A stretch of DNA of 64,000 nucleotides from the NCBI GenBank assembly GCA_024734555.1, contig JANPWX010000537.1:1280934-1344933 (forward strand), written 5' to 3'. Both the position numbers and the translations under genes were made by a program. Source of the stretch: Trochalopteron elliotii. Lineage: Eukaryota > Chordata > Aves > Passeriformes > Leiothrichidae. Of this stretch, positions 22,565-36,280 are shown one piece after another (within the stretch, counting starts at the first letter, position 1; each line of letters begins with the position of its first letter). Under the pieces are notes generated by a model. That model did no database searches. It saw nothing but the letters and a program-made list of their open reading frames with translations, and was not told the origin of the DNA.

Positions 22565-25500
22565 GAGATTTAAAGTCCTCTAACTGCACTCCCAGGTATA
22601 AACTTCAGCTGCTCATCACTCAGTTTGCTGACTACTATGAATCCAATTTTTTTAAGACCAATGGTGTGCTCTGGAGGAACTAACCATGACACCTGATGTG
22701 GTGTGATGGCTTCCAACAGGAGCCAGGTCACTCCCAGTAAAGGTACTGCCTGAGCTGTGTGACACCATTGTTGATCTAAAGCCTTCAGATTTTTCCTTCT
22801 ATCAAGTGGTTATTAGTGGTTATCAGAGGAGAATAATGGCATTATGGTCTCCAGTTCTAGCGCTTCTAGAGATAATTCTGTTTCCCAGCTTGAAACACAA
22901 GCAATCTAGGGTGAAGACTGTTCTGCAGACTGACAGAAGCTCTCAAGAGTTTTGTTGGCAGTCAGGGAGTAACTTAGCTATAAGTCTGTCATAACTGTGA
23001 CCTCCTCAGTTGATCATATCTCTGAACCTTTATCCAGGATGTGGACTGCCTTGCATTGCGTTTGACAGTCTTTTCCTGGCTATTTATTCTGAGCTAGAAA
23101 ATGCTTTACAGCAGAGGATTTACACAGAGTAATCTTAAAGGATGAAGGACTCTAGAGTTGTATAACTTTTTGGCAACTATCAGAATATAGGCATTCATCT
23201 GTGACTATTAGTCATCAAAACATTCAGCCTGCTGATCTCCAGTAATTGAGGCTCCAGATGTAGCTTGCCCAGATGTATATGTTGCCAGACACCCTACTGG
23301 CAGAAAATCCAAAGTGAAACAACTGACATGGAAATGAACTAGTTGGTGCAATAAAAAAAAAATCTCATCAAAAGGAGCAGGTATATTCTGTACTATACAA
23401 AGAACAAGTGGATGAGAGATCTCAGATCTGCCTTTCATATTCAAGGAATGATGCAAAGCTGTGCACAGCGGTCACTCTTCCATCTGAAAGGGATGGATGG
23501 AGATTTCTGAAAGGAAAAAAAGGGAATGGGATGACTTTTCATACTTTTTCTGGTTCCTACCTCTTACTTTTTGCAGATAAATTCTAAACCAAAATAGAAC
23601 CATACCGAAGAGCAAATGTGAGCAGTGCATAACAGGCACCAAGAGGCAGCAATAACAAGGCATTAATGTGTCATTAGGATGTGCAAATTGAGGTGGAATC
23701 ATGCTAGGCCAGGTGGATCACCTGTGGCCAGGTAGATTTATGTTTAATGCACTGATAAGTAAGATCAGAACTTACCTTGCATGCAGTATGTATGATCAGA
23801 TTCCCACAACAGGAGCCTGGCTGGGCAGGCCTGGTGGCTGCTTTCCATCCTTGAGAAGGCATCAACTGGGAAGCAAGCTGGGGACCCTGAGCTGTCAGCA
23901 GCAGTCAGACTCATGTATGAAAACCCTCTGCATGCAGTCCCAAAACCCAATCCAAATGTGTTGATGGGCAATGCCTACTGTGTGTTTCCTGTGATAAGCA
24001 TGTGCTGCCTTTCCAGACTACTCACTGAGACAGAAATCGTCTGTTGTAGTCTACATTTTTGCAGGACCGTAAATATCCCAAATTTAGGAACTGGAAACTG
24101 AATAGAGCATCTGAGTTCTTGAAGGTTTAGACAAGTGCCTTAGACATTTGTTCATACTTTGCCTACTCCTGACTTTTAATATTCTGGCTTGTATAGTATT
24201 TTATATCCTTATTTCATAATTTGTATACTCCCATTCAAATCATACAGACATTTGTCAATTCAACTGTCTTAACAAAAGCAAGTGTTTTTACTCTCTGCTA
24301 GACAATGATTAATGATTCAACTAGATTTGGAAGCAGCTAGAATTCTGCCAGTTTCATCTCATTTGTTCTGAAACAGTCCAAAGAAACCCATGAATCAAAG
24401 ATGCTTAGAGATGAAAAACTGGAACAGTTTTTGTCATATTTTAGCAGGATTTTGGTCTGAACCTGAGTGTCTTTAGAGTATCATCTCTATAGTTATAAAA
24501 CTTCCTTTGTCTAACAAATATCCTTTGAAGGAGGCCACTGAAAATACAGATTTTTTTACTCCTCTAGGTTGCAGAATTGTCTTAGCAAATACCAGTATTC
24601 AGCAGAGAGAGGTTAAAGTCAGCACTACCCAGCTATTCAGTATAGTGAGTAAAGCCTTTCTGTTGCAGAGTTCTCAAAAAAAACTTGGACTTCTCATCAG
24701 TTTATCAGTATCAGTTTACTCCTTCCTGGCTGAGAGACTAAAAATTTTACAGTTGAAATTATGCTGGTGGATACTCATCCAAAATTAATTTAAAAAAACA
24801 AAAACAAACATCAAACTTCACAGTCAATGATCTGTTGGATTATGGATTATTGAGAAGTGAAACTCAAAGAAACCCTGTTGCTGATAGCAACAAGAACAAG
24901 GCTAAAATAGAGAGATTACTCTTAGTGATAGAAAAAGCCTTCAGTCTGAATCTGCAGCTTGAATTGTAGAGATGCTGAACCTTGACTCTCTTGATAAGCA
25001 AAATTTCTCTTTTAGAACACTAAGCCTGTGTAGACACAAGGAAAAGTAAAACTTGGGAAGAAGTAACAAAGATCAATAGTTTGTATATTTGTATCAACAA
25101 CAATTAAAGGCTCTATCTTTATTTCTTTACATTAAACATTTTACTTAGTTTCACAGCCATCACAAAGACAGTATTTCCTTCAGCTATTGCCATTTTGTGG
25201 TCACTACTGTCATTCCAGCTAGCCCTTCTCCCTATTTCACCATCAGTGTTACACCACTCCAACATCTGGGAATTCCTTCATTCACACAGACATGTTGCTG
25301 CTGACTGATAGGAATGCTCAGCCTTACCCTACTTGTTTCACAACATTATGCTGCTCTGTTCAGCAGCTTCAGCTCAAGGTGTTTCTTTCCCTCCAAAGTC
25401 ACCTCCATATTTGCTCATGACAATCTTGAAGGAGGTCTACAATTTGCAGGAGTCTTAAAAAAGTCCTTGCTCCGTTTCTGTTCTAATCTCTGTTCTAGTC

Positions 25501-25569
25501 TGCCTCCATTTCAGTATGAGCTTCCAGCAGTTACACAGGTGATTCTGAATAGAAAGTTCATGCAAACAG
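22565..25569. other. Intergenic sequence, no gene seen
   Basis: About 3 kb of AT-rich unique sequence between the provirus and the next CR1. The open frames here are short (under 95 codons), overlap on both strands and match nothing I recognise. Confidence 0.6.
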
Positions 25570-26122
25570 AATCATAGAATCAATTAGGCTGGAAACAATC
25601 TCAAGAATCACCGAGTCCAACATTTGACTACACATCACCATATCAACCAAACCACAGCACTAAGTGCCATGTTCAGTCATTTCTTGAACTCTTCTAGGGA
25701 GGGTGAACCCACCTCCTTGGACAGCCTGTTCCAATGCTTGACCACCCTTTTAGGGAAGAAAGTCCTCCTGATGTCAAACCAGATCCTCCCCTGGCCCATC
25801 TTGAGGCCATTTCCTCTTATTCCATCTCTGGTTGCCTGGGAGAAGAGGCTGATCCCAGCTGGCTACAGCCTCCTTTCAGGTGATTGTAGGGAGCAGTAAG
25901 GTCTCTCCTAAGCCTTCTCTTCTCCAGGCTAAAGAGCCCCAGCTCTTTCAGCCATTCCTCATATGACTCACTCTCTAGAACCTTCAGCAGCTCTGTTCCC
26001 CTTCTTTTCCAGCACCTCAATGTCTTTCTTGTGATGATAGGCCCAGAACTGAAGGCTCACTCGAGGTGCTGCCTCACCAGTGCCAAGTACCGGGGTAATA
26101 AAAGCACTCTTCTTCTCCCTGT
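25570..26122 (-). mobile_element. CR1 LINE, 3' fragment, minus strand
   Basis: On the minus strand this is the 3' part of CR1. The terminal octamer-like AATCATAGAATCA lies at 25570, followed by the 3' untranslated region (GAGTCCAACATTTGACTA region). The end of the reverse-transcriptase frame runs toward 26120 and includes a [20 protein letters not shown] stretch. It is about 550 bp and belongs to the same general subfamily as the plus-strand copy at 17925, of which it is an inverted, diverged counterpart. Confidence 0.94.
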
Positions 26123-29100
26123 TCAATACTTCTTAAGGTTCTCATAGGTGGAGCTTGCATTCTTTTTTGTCTCCACTTACAAACACCAACTAGAAAGAAA
26201 AAACCTTTATGTCTTTAAGGAAACCAGATAAAATGCAACTTAAAAAGTAACAGATAACCATTATATTGCTCTGTGTTGTGTTCTGGGACTATTTTTCTAA
26301 ATTCCAATCAGGTAATGGCTATGTGATCAGATAATGATGTATTAGTTCCAGTTTATTCAGTATACGGTGCTACTTGCCGTGGCTCCAAGAGTCACATCCA
26401 ATGCAAATTTTAAATTGCTTCTCAAAACTAAGCTGTCCTTCTAGGTTAACAAACACTGCTATTTATTAAAATCTGTTTTAAAATAACACTTTTAGCTTAT
26501 ATGAATATAGAAACGCCAGCTTATCTGTCAGCCAAGGATAGGTGGGTAGTTGAGGACCAGATGAGCAGTCATACTGAATGATTTTCATGGCACACACTAT
26601 CAAATTTCATATGTATAAATGCCAAATGATTTTCTGAGGCAGAACATAAGTCCTTTAGGACCTTTACCGTCAGTAACTTAATTTTGCATAAAGAATGTAA
26701 CAGGTGCAAATACTTGGCATAAGGCATGTCTGAATATTTCTAAAGCCAGTTCAATAACCTTGGAAAGGGGCATGAAATGGAATAGTTCTCACAAAAGAAG
26801 TTGTCTGTTTCCAGAACAAATATTGGTACACATGACAGAAGTGGAAACACTTTCATATTGCCCTGCAGCATTGTCTAGCCTATGTCTCTTCAAAGAGCTG
26901 GTACTCATGGTAAAGAAATAAGATGCAGGAAATTTTTTTGCATAGCCAGATGTGAAATTAAACTTTGTGGTTCTCTAGTGTGTGGTATTTCTTGTGGAAA
27001 TGAGCTCTATTTACTTAACTAAAGTTAGAATAATTTATTTTTCATTTCTTTTACTGGTAACTATTTTGTAGTTAAACAACAAAATGCACAAAAGAATAAG
27101 TGTAATTTAAAATGTTTGGCTGAAAAAAATTGTATAAGATACTCCTAGTTCAATAGTTCTAATCCATGTAGTCACCACAGCTATTGTAGAATATTATTGG
27201 GTATTGTTTCTAGCAGAAATATTGCAGCAAGCCATGAAGTCCTATAGAGGTTATACAGGGTAAATGTAATTCATCAGGTAACAAAATATCTCCTGACCAA
27301 ATGGTAATCCAGCCTGACCATAATTCTGTTTTAATCAAGTCTGGTCTCATATAATTTCCTGGGAGAATTTATAAACTTGACACTTTGTAAAAGCTTTGCT
27401 GAAAATGGGCCTAATTCATAGAAATCTTTGGTCATGGTGCTGTTACTATTCTGTACTGAATTCTGAATTGATGTTGAAGGTGGAAAGTGAGACCCACACA
27501 GACATCAGCTTTCCACTGTGGATGCAGTTGGTGTCTCCAGGCAGCACAGAATAGCTTAGAAGATGAAAGGAGAACATAGAGCTCTTAAGGAAGTCAAAAC
27601 TGAGCCCAGAGTCTAAGATCAAACCCCTTGCTAGTCCCACACGAATCTATAAAGTACCTGAGGGTGGGTATGAGGGCCCCTGGGAGAGCTGATGGGAAGG
27701 GAGCCAGTGCTTTGCTGAGAGCTCTGTCTCCAGGTCAGTGCACAGCTGAGAGAGCCCAGTAACCTGTGTTCACTGTGCCTCTGCAGCCACACTTGTTGAC
27801 CAGTCCCAAGCAGGGGCTGAACATCCTCACTTGGAACCTAAAAATGGCATTGTCACGCTGATTAACCTCCATACTGAAATGTGGTATAATTTAGGATGTA
27901 TTTTTCTGACTTCCATGACATCAGAACCCTTCTGATGTTGTATATAATTATAAAAACGTCTCTCTGACTTCTTGTTGCTGAAAATACATGGGCCATTTTG
28001 TTTTCAAAAAAACAACATATTCTTTCCCTCTTGTTTGTCTATTTTTGGCAGGTTGTACCATGAAAACTGTGGTGATTATTACAGCTGAAAGCTCAAGTAA
28101 GACTTAAGATTACACCCTCTAGCCTGAAGTTTTAAAAAGGTATTGAGCTTTTAGCTTTCCTCCCAGGATTACTACAGGTTCTCTTTATGTAGTACTCCAA
28201 GCAGATGAAATATGCTATTTATTTGTAACTGGTGCTGTCTAAGATCTTACTAGCAGTATCCACAGAGGGATATCTAACTATCCACAAACTGTCACTGCAG
28301 AGGGAAATATTCAGCAGCAGAAAGGGAGTAGGCACTGAAATACACCATGCAGAAGCCTGAGTAATGGGCAAAAAATGGGAGTGTAACCCTATGACCATAT
28401 TTAGTTTCCACATGTGAGTCTTGGCTGGCTGAATCCTACCCCGAATGCCAGCGAGGCCTGAAAAGCTGGAAATCTTTTGCTCTGTGCATACAAGCAGAGT
28501 CATGACTCATGCAGAAGAGAAACAGTTTTCTTTTGCAAGAGGAACATTTTTCCTTATTGACCAGGGAGGCACCCGAAAATAGCTTTGCTTTCTGAGTGAT
28601 TCTATCAATTCACAGCAGCACTGTGGAGGTATGAAAATCAAGAAATGCATTTACAGCTTCAGGAATTTGCTAATAAGAAGTGGAAATCTATGTTTAAAGA
28701 CAGCCAACCAAAAATCACTATATAAGTCAACTCCTTGAAAACAGTGAATTAAATTGACTGTAACTTGAACTGTTCAATAAATTTCAAATGTCAGACAAAG
28801 AAATGAAATTAAGGACCAAATAATAATAATGAAATATATTTAAAATGGTGTGCAATTTAATCTGAGTAGGGAGCTCGGTGTATAATTGCATTTGCACTGG
28901 GCATAATTTCTGATGCGGTACATTTTCAGCATTAAAAGATGCATTAAGGTTCTGCAACGATAGAGCTCTCTCTATCACAGAAGGATTATGTTTCTTGGAA
29001 AGGAAGGACACTTCAGAGAATCACAGATTATGGGAATTTGTTTCCACCAAAGCTGTTGGAATTTTCCGAGTTACTTCAATGGAAAGTGAAGTAAGCCAAT

Positions 29101-29289
29101 GAAAATCCACCCCATAGCGAGAGAGAACATCATTAAAAGGTGTTAGCAATCAGAGAGCAAAGCAAACAGGACTGATTTTAATACTTGCTCTTTTTCTTTC
29201 CTGATTTGCTCCCGTGACCCTCTTCTTCTTACATTTATGAATGACACTGACCCCTCATTTTATTAGATTAAATTAGCCCCTTATCTGTC
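26123..29289. other. Intergenic sequence, no gene seen
   Basis: About 3.2 kb of AT-rich unique sequence. An acceptor-like tract ends at 28051 (TTTTTGGCAG), but no convincing exon follows it. No repeat recognised. Confidence 0.6.
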
Positions 29290-29640
29290 ACACTGAGCTC
29301 CCCAAGCCCGGCGCGTTTCCCACCGTGCTCCCCTCGCTGTCATCCCACTTTCCTCACGCCCCGCAGTTCTCCCTGAAAGTGGCCGCAGGAACCGCCCGGG
29401 CAGCAAGGTAAAGCCTTTCCCTGACAATACCCCTTCGGTTTTCCTTTAAATCCATGGCAACGCAGTGTTTTATTTTTGTGTCTAAGGAGGGGGAATTTCC
29501 ACTCCGCCCGGGAGCGCCCGGAGCCGAGGCCGCTCTGCCGAGCCGAGGCTGCTCTGCCGAGCCGAGGCTGCCACCTCCCGGCTCTCCCCGCCCGCAGCAC
29601 GGCCCGACACCCGCCTTGGGAGCTCCGAGACGGAATCATT
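29290..29640. promoter_or_regulatory. Small CpG island, candidate promoter
   Basis: The only clearly GC- and CpG-rich interval outside repeats in this AT-rich window. It has two GC-box-like CCGCCC/CCCGCCC sites (about 29503-29510 and 29586-29593), and a 19-bp tandem repeat lies inside it. A splice-donor-like AAG|GTAAAG occurs at 29405-29413 on the plus strand. It lies about 13 kb past the CAV1 poly(A) signal in the interval where MET is expected. It could be the MET promoter with noncoding exon 1, a lncRNA promoter, or an orphan island. No coding sequence is supported. Confidence 0.55.
29521..29577. repeat. 19-bp GC-rich tandem repeat, about 2.7 copies
   Basis: Units of GAGCCGAGGCYGCTCTGCC start at 29521, 29540 and 29559. 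The third copy breaks down after GAGGCTGCC. The repeat sits within the CpG island. Confidence 0.85.
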
Positions 29641-30089
29641 TGGTTCTGCTGAAGCCCTTCCTTTATTTATCCAAACACCCCGGTGTACATCATCTAGCAG
29701 CAGTGCTCTACTGTGCTCTCTCGAACTTACAAGGTGGTAAGGAAGCACTTAAAATCATCTATCACTGTAGATTATGTCTGGGATAAAAATGCTTCAGTGG
29801 CTACAGGAAAAATTCTAATTTTTCAGAAATCAGTTCTAAATATGAGAAATCAAAATAAATGGACCATAACGTATCAGCTTAAGGAGACAGCTTGGTAAAA
29901 GCACATTAAGTGAAGTGACTTCCATTTATACTTCATCCAATAAAATAAAGTGTGTCAACCACTTTGTGGGTAGAAACATACCCTCTGCTTTCATATTAAT
30001 AGGGCTGTTTCAAAAAGTCATCTGTTACTGCAAGTGTAGAGGGGAAACTATTTGAAAAAAAAACCCAACATAAGAAACACATGGACCCT
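29641..30089. other. Unique sequence, no gene seen
   Basis: Sequence between the CpG island and the next CR1. No feature recognised. Confidence 0.55.
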
Positions 30090-30553
30090 TTGATGCAAGT
30101 CCTGAGGAGCACCATGAAGATAATCAGAGGGCTGGAGCACCTCTCCTATGAAGACAGGCCAAGAGACTCACAGATGTTCTGCCCTGGGGAGAGAAGGCTC
30201 CATGGAGACCTTAGAGCAGCCTTCCTGTATATGAAGAGGGCCTACAAGAGAGCTGGAGAGAGACTTTTTACAAGGTCATGTAGTGACAAGACAAGGGGGA
30301 ATGCTTTAAAGTGAAAGAGGGGAGGTTTAGACCAGATATTAGGAAGAAATTCTTTACTGTGAGGGTGGTGAGACACTGAAACAGGTTGCCCAGAGAGGTT
30401 GTGCATGTCCCATCCCTGGCAGTGTTCATTGGATGAGGCTTTGAGCAACCTTGTCTAATGGTAGTTGTCCCTACCCATGGCAGGTGAGTTGGAACTACAT
30501 TATGTTTAAGGTCTCTTCTGACACAAGACATTCTGTGATTCTATGATTCTATG
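30090..30553 (+). mobile_element. CR1 LINE, 3' fragment with terminal octamers
   Basis: A plus-strand CR1 3' end that finishes in tandem ATTCTGTG/ATTCTATG octamers at 30530-30553, the hallmark terminal repeat of CR1. Upstream are the conserved CR1 3' blocks (GGCTGGAGCACCTC, GGTTGCCCAGAGAGGTTGTG). About 460 bp, 5'-truncated. Confidence 0.96.
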
Positions 30554-30882
30554 GAAGGACTCTCTGAGGACAGCAAAAATGAATTGAGCAGTGTGAACCA
30601 TGGATTGACTGAAATCAGTACCAGGCTTTCCCCACCAGGAAAGTGCAGCCAAAAACAAAATAGGGAAGGCACAAATTTAGACAAGCAGGCCTCCCACCTA
30701 TTAATCATTCACAGCAGAGAGAGAAAACTAGACCAAGACTGAAAAAAGCTTTTTTTTTTTTTCCTGCCTCTCTTTTGTTTTTGGGATTGACCTGAGCTAG
30801 AGGCTCCATAGATGCCAGGTAGTGCTGTAAAGATAATGCATCAGGTGAACCCTTTAATAATATGCTGTGCTTCTAAGTCTAT
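30554..30882. other. Unique sequence, no gene seen
   Basis: Unique stretch with a T-run at about 30750-30762. No feature recognised. Confidence 0.55.
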
Positions 30883-31378
30883 AGGGGGTTAACCCTGGCT
30901 GGATGCCAGGTATCCACCAAAGCCACTCTACCACTCCCCTCCTCTGCTAGACTGGAGAGAGAAAATACAACAAAAGGCTCCTGGGTCAGGATAAGGACAG
31001 GGAGAGATCACCCATTACTGGCATGGGCAAACAAACTCAGCTTGGGGAAATTACCTGAATTTTTTACTGGTCAAATCAGAGCAGGAATATAAGAAATGAA
31101 ACTAATTTTTAAACACCTTTCTTCCACCTCTTTCCTGTTCTTGGGCACAACTTAATTCCTGAATTCTCTACTTCCTATCCCCAAGCAGCACAGGCAAATG
31201 AGAGCTGGGGAATGAGAGCTGTGGTCAGGTCATCATATGTTGTCCCTGCAACTCCTTCCTCCTCTGCGGAGAGGACTCCTCACACCTTTCCCCTTCTCCA
31301 GCATGGGGTCCTCTCTCCACAGGGCCACAGGTCCTGCCAGAAGCCTGCTACAACACAGGATTCCCATGGGATCCTGTG
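30883..31378 (-). mobile_element. Truncated solo LTR of an avian ERV, minus strand
   Basis: On the minus strand this matches the 3' two-thirds of the LTR family seen at 45711-46697. Shared blocks read here on the plus strand include GGCTGGATGCCAGG at the start, then GGACAGGGAGAGATCAC, CTTGGGGAAATTA and GTCCTGCCAG. The upstream U3 part with the TATA region is missing, and a middle segment is also deleted. No internal retroviral sequence adjoins it. The 152-codon opening at 31237-31695 partly lies in this LTR and is not a gene. Confidence 0.85.
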
Positions 31379-34300
31379 GAGTAGATAAAATATATTTCCC
31401 TGGGGACATAATAGTTTTACCTGTAACTGCTAGTTTTTGCAAGCATTTAAGATCCTTTAAGGAAACAAGAGTGTTCTGGTCCTCTGCATCAGAACCAGTG
31501 GTGCTGTCAGTGGGTCAGCTTAGGCACTCCCATGTTTGCTCTAGTTTTAGAGGAATAACAGGGAGGAAAACACTAAGCTTGAGTAGTTGCTGGTTAACAT
31601 CTGGCTGTTTTGTTCTCCTTCCAATATCACAAAACAGCCCTAGGCCTCAACTCACCGGCTGGGTTCAGTCAAGCAAGCAGATCCTCTGTTTTTAAAGCCA
31701 CACTAGGCACCAGAAGCAGATTGGTGACTCTGGCACAATATCTATTAATAAATAAAAGCATCAGGCTTTGCATTTGAATAGGCCCTTTTCTTTGGCAGAT
31801 CTCAAAGTAATTTCTAAAGAAGGGCAAGCATTATTATCTCCATTATGGGGCTATGTTATATGACAAGCTCTCAGTTGGGAACTGGGCAAGAACTTGGCTC
31901 TCCAACAAGGAGCAGCTGCTCCCCTTGGTTAAATGCCACACACCAGCAGTCCTTAAAGCTTTCAGGTTCTGGCCAAGCACACAGAGCGCCGAAGCCAGAT
32001 GGGCAAGAGCAACTGCTGGAAGGCTGGTCCTGTTACCCAGTCGATACTTGAGATAACTAAAACTTTACAGAAGACTTGTCCAGAATTCCAGACAAGCAGT
32101 GCTAGTTTTTCATGTGACTCACCTATTTAGGTTTTTTTGCTCCCCTATAATCAGTTTTGAAATAGTCCTCACTTTTCTTTAGGCAGTGATCCAAACTGAC
32201 CTGCTGTGCAGAAGACATACACTTTTTATTTAAAAATGTTCTGTTAGGGAAAGTTTTAAAGCTGTTCCCATTTTGTGGGTTTGCTACAGGCTTTAGAATG
32301 TTTCTACAATGCTTGAAAACATGGTATCCTTGCAGAAAGACTACCCTGCAGGTAGCCTGCTTCCCTTGCATGCTTCCTATGTAAACACCATCTATACACA
32401 TCATAGCTGATGTTTTAGCCATTGGGTCATATGTTCTACCAAGAACTTATCACAGTTCTTTTTGATGCTTAGTTAAGATGTCAAGTTGCCTTCTCTCCCA
32501 GATCCCTTTGCAAAATATAAACAATGTGTATTTCCAATTAATAGTTCATTAAATTACTTTGAGACTTACACATTAACTTGGTCTTTTAGCTAGTGAGCCA
32601 GACCAATGCAAACTATGATTTGCAGACCACAGCACAGGGTTATATGAACTATTACATGAGCATCCATTAGCAAAGAGAAGAGCTGCTTCCCAGCACAGCG
32701 GCAGTTCAGAAGCTACACGTACACACAACAAAACCAGGCTCCTGCTGTCGTATACTGGCACTCATTGTCTCTGACAGCTGCTCTGAACCAGATGGGAAAC
32801 AGCCATTCCAGTTCTGCTGTAAGCCACATCCCAACACCAGCATCACTGCAGACTCCCAGGCTGGCATCTCAACTGAAAGGCAGCGCGACAAGTGAGTAAA
32901 GAAGCCAAATGCCCCCTTCCCAGTGGCAGTGTCATCTCTCCGGGAAAAAACTGAGGCATATTTGGTGTGGAGAGGAAAGAAGCAGAGAGAAGTAGGCTTT
33001 TAGATGCTGTTCTTGGAAAAATATGACCACATTTGTTCTGAATACAGGGAATGTCTGGGTCCAGTGTTGACAATCTGGCAGTGGCTGAATGCTGTCGAGT
33101 TCACTCAGACATGATAAACAGAAGAAAAAAAAGTAACAAGTCATCACCAAAAGCAGTAGTGTCCAACCCGTGAGTCAAGCCCTCTTAGTGAGGCATGACA
33201 GCATTAAAGATAAGATATAGAAGAGAGAGCAGAGATACTGCTGACACTGAAGAACAGAAAAGAGAGAATTGTTAGGTTATGTTTCTTCACTTCGTTTTAC
33301 ACTCTCAGGTCCAAATCTAAGAGCAAAAGAACATGCTGCTTGGTAGGAAGGAAATATAGTGTTATAGATCTCTGAGGACAGGGACACTGAGGAATCATGG
33401 GTCATAGGATGTTGGAGGAGGGGAGAAACAAGAACATCATAAAAAGCTACAGCTATAAGGCATGCCTAACACCAATCAACCATTACTGCCCTGGAAAAAG
33501 GTAATAACCTGAAGCATTTCCACATTTATGATAGTAAAGCCAATGAAATCTAATACAGTCTTATTAAAACAGTTGGATTCAGTTCCACTCAAGTCCAGTG
33601 ACATTCTAAAAAAAAAAAAAAAGATTAATAAATTCTCAGCCCTTTAAATTAGGTGTTGGCAGTCGTTTTTCCTCAAATTGTATCATTCTGGGACTCTGCA
33701 CAGAGATAAGCTGTAAACAGATCACACATTAAGAAAACCACTTAAAAGGAGAGGTTTGGAACATAGAAGCCCACTTCTGTAAATTTTTATGTATGCCAGC
33801 AACCTGATACTCATAAAAAACCCTTTCTGTTCTATAAATAAATGTGCTTCCCTAGATCCATCAAATTACAGATTGTCTCAAGAGTATCAAAGCCAAAAAA
33901 GAGAAAGCTCATAGCTTTCCCTTTTGTTCAAATTTGAGTATGTTATTAGACTTCTGAGACCCTTTTGATGTTCCAGTTCCACTGCATAAGAGACATCTCA
34001 CAGTTTTGTTAAGTTCAAATCTGTGTCTGTTTTATGTTCTAATAGCTACAAAATGCAGCAGGTTTCACCTTGAATTTTTTTATCTTTCCCCAGTCCTCTG
34101 GGAGAAGTAATCCAAAATTGGGTATTAATTGATCATTGGCTGCATAGTACTGTTTTTACTCAGCATCTTCAAGCTTTTTTGGGGATAGCTATTATAGATT
34201 CCATGTCAGGCTCACCAGTGCTGTAGTACTGATGACCTGTCTGACCAGTAGTTACAGTGTAATACAAACATCAGCTGTTCATCTTGTCCTTCACTAAAAT

Positions 34301-36280
34301 TCAGATGATTTCTACATTTGCAAGATAATCACCATTCACCTGTGGGATGACACTCCAGCTCATAAATTCAAGGGGTTCGGTTTTCATTGGCTTTGGGGTT
34401 AGTCTTACATTCACAGTTCCTCTGCTGAAACTTCCCTCCAGGATCTACGCTACTAAATGCCTTTGCTGTTTATAGGTTACATATTCTGGTCCACTCCCTT
34501 TAATGCCTTTCATCCGGTGTGGATCATGTCTAGACTTGAAAAACCTGCTTGCAAGAAAAACTGTGGTCATGAAACATGTAAAGAGAAAAACTGACACATT
34601 CAGTTCAGCTTCTTTTGCTTTTCTGGAGTCCCAGGATTCCCCTCATCAGATAAAGATGCAAGTAAAGCTCTCCTCCTACATAAGCAATGCTGACTCCAGC
34701 AAGTTTCAATGGGCTACTACAAACCCCTGTCCCTAGGCTGTTGTTCTCTCACTGCTTTAGACATCTGTCATAGGATGGGCTGTCTGCAGAGGGAGTCTGT
34801 ACATCTCTGTGGTTTTTTCACTGACTACAGAAGGAGCCGAGATGATGAGCTTGGCGTAGCCTGACTTTGCAATGGCCATCAACAGCTGAGGTGGATCCAC
34901 CCCCACTGGATCTGGAGATGTTCTTTAGTCCAGCAGGAGCATAATACTGCTCCCAACATGAATAAATAGCATAGTCAAATGGAACTACTTTTTTTTTCCT
35001 TTCATAATGGTGGAGCATCATCCTGAAATAATTTCTGAAAATTTTATTCTAAAATAAATATTCTCCACTGGGAAGCAGTGCTGACTTCCTTACCTAATAC
35101 ACGATTAAAACATCAGGGTGCAGAGAAATATTAACATGCAGACAGAGATGTGCTGTGTGCAGAAGAAAAAACCACAACATTGGCTCATCTTTGTGTAACA
35201 CAGACAGGAACATGCTGCACATACATGAAGAGATGAATATGGTAAGCTGCTTGCATGCATACAGACCCACACACCGTGCTTGTACAGGGATGAATGGTAT
35301 CACCCTCAATATGCACAAAGTTAACATGCAGCCCAGATGGGAATGAACAAATAATAAAAATGGTGACTGCGTACTCATACACACCAAAGACACATACATA
35401 AGTAATAAGCTATAACAATTTTAAATGCTAATAAGTAAAAGCCCCCAACTGTACACAGACACAGAAAACAGCCAATGAAATTTTCTGCGCCCTGGTGACT
35501 GATGTGGTGACACTTTGGGTCCCAGCAGGTGGAATTATAGAGGAGGAATCAACAAATGGCATAGGAAAATGCACTTGTCAAAGGTATCACTTTGATGTGT
35601 ATTAGGCAAAATGAAATATGACAGCCAGGCACTGACCGAAAACCTTGTGAGGCTTCTTCTGCCTCAGAAGCCATAAGAGCAAAAAGGGTGCTGGAATAGC
35701 AGACCTGGCAGGGCAGAGGCACAGAGCAACATTCCCTAGGCTGTGGCTGGGTCATGGATCTTGTGACAGGTAGGAAAATTATTGCTTACACTGCTGGAAC
35801 TGTCAGATACAGGGACTAGAGACATCATGCAGAGGAAAAAAAATCAAAAAATCATTAGGCATGATAAGCTTTTGGGGCAGGTGTTAGGCTCCTCACTGCT
35901 GGGGGAAGCATGGCTCCTGTGGCACCAGGAGAGGAGGGGCAGGGGGCAATAAAAACGGGGGTGATAAAATCAGAAAACAAAGCTATGCTCAAAAAGCTAT
36001 GCTGACAATTTACTTTTCTCTGGAAAATATGTACACACTGGGAGGAGCTGGCTGCAGACCTGCTGTGCACTCAAGAAGGATGCTTGCCCTGGGGTAGTAC
36101 TGCTGCAGTGAATGCAATGGGGTCCCTGGCAAGGGGTCCCCAAAGCTGTAGGAAAAGACCACTTTGTTCTGAGAAGACAAGTGATCACAGTAAGCTGTGT
36201 TTGTGCAAAATTATTGTACTCAAAGCTGAGGTGTGGAGAAAGTGCTGTGAACCAGCATTAATTAAACCAGTTGAAGTTCA
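31379..36280. other. Intergenic sequence, no gene seen
   Basis: About 4.9 kb of mostly AT-rich unique DNA with a 15-base A-run at 33608-33622. Short frames occur on both strands without family resemblance or matching splice signals. Confidence 0.55.

Noticed and set aside
29340..29786. Overlapping GC-rich frames of about 90-110 codons on both strands
   Set aside because: CpG-island DNA lacks stop codons in many frames. The peptides are arginine/glycine/alanine-rich shadows of the tandem repeat and GC boxes.
31237..31695. 152-codon plus-strand frame
   Set aside because: Its first third is the antisense of a truncated LTR and the rest is unique sequence with no domain.
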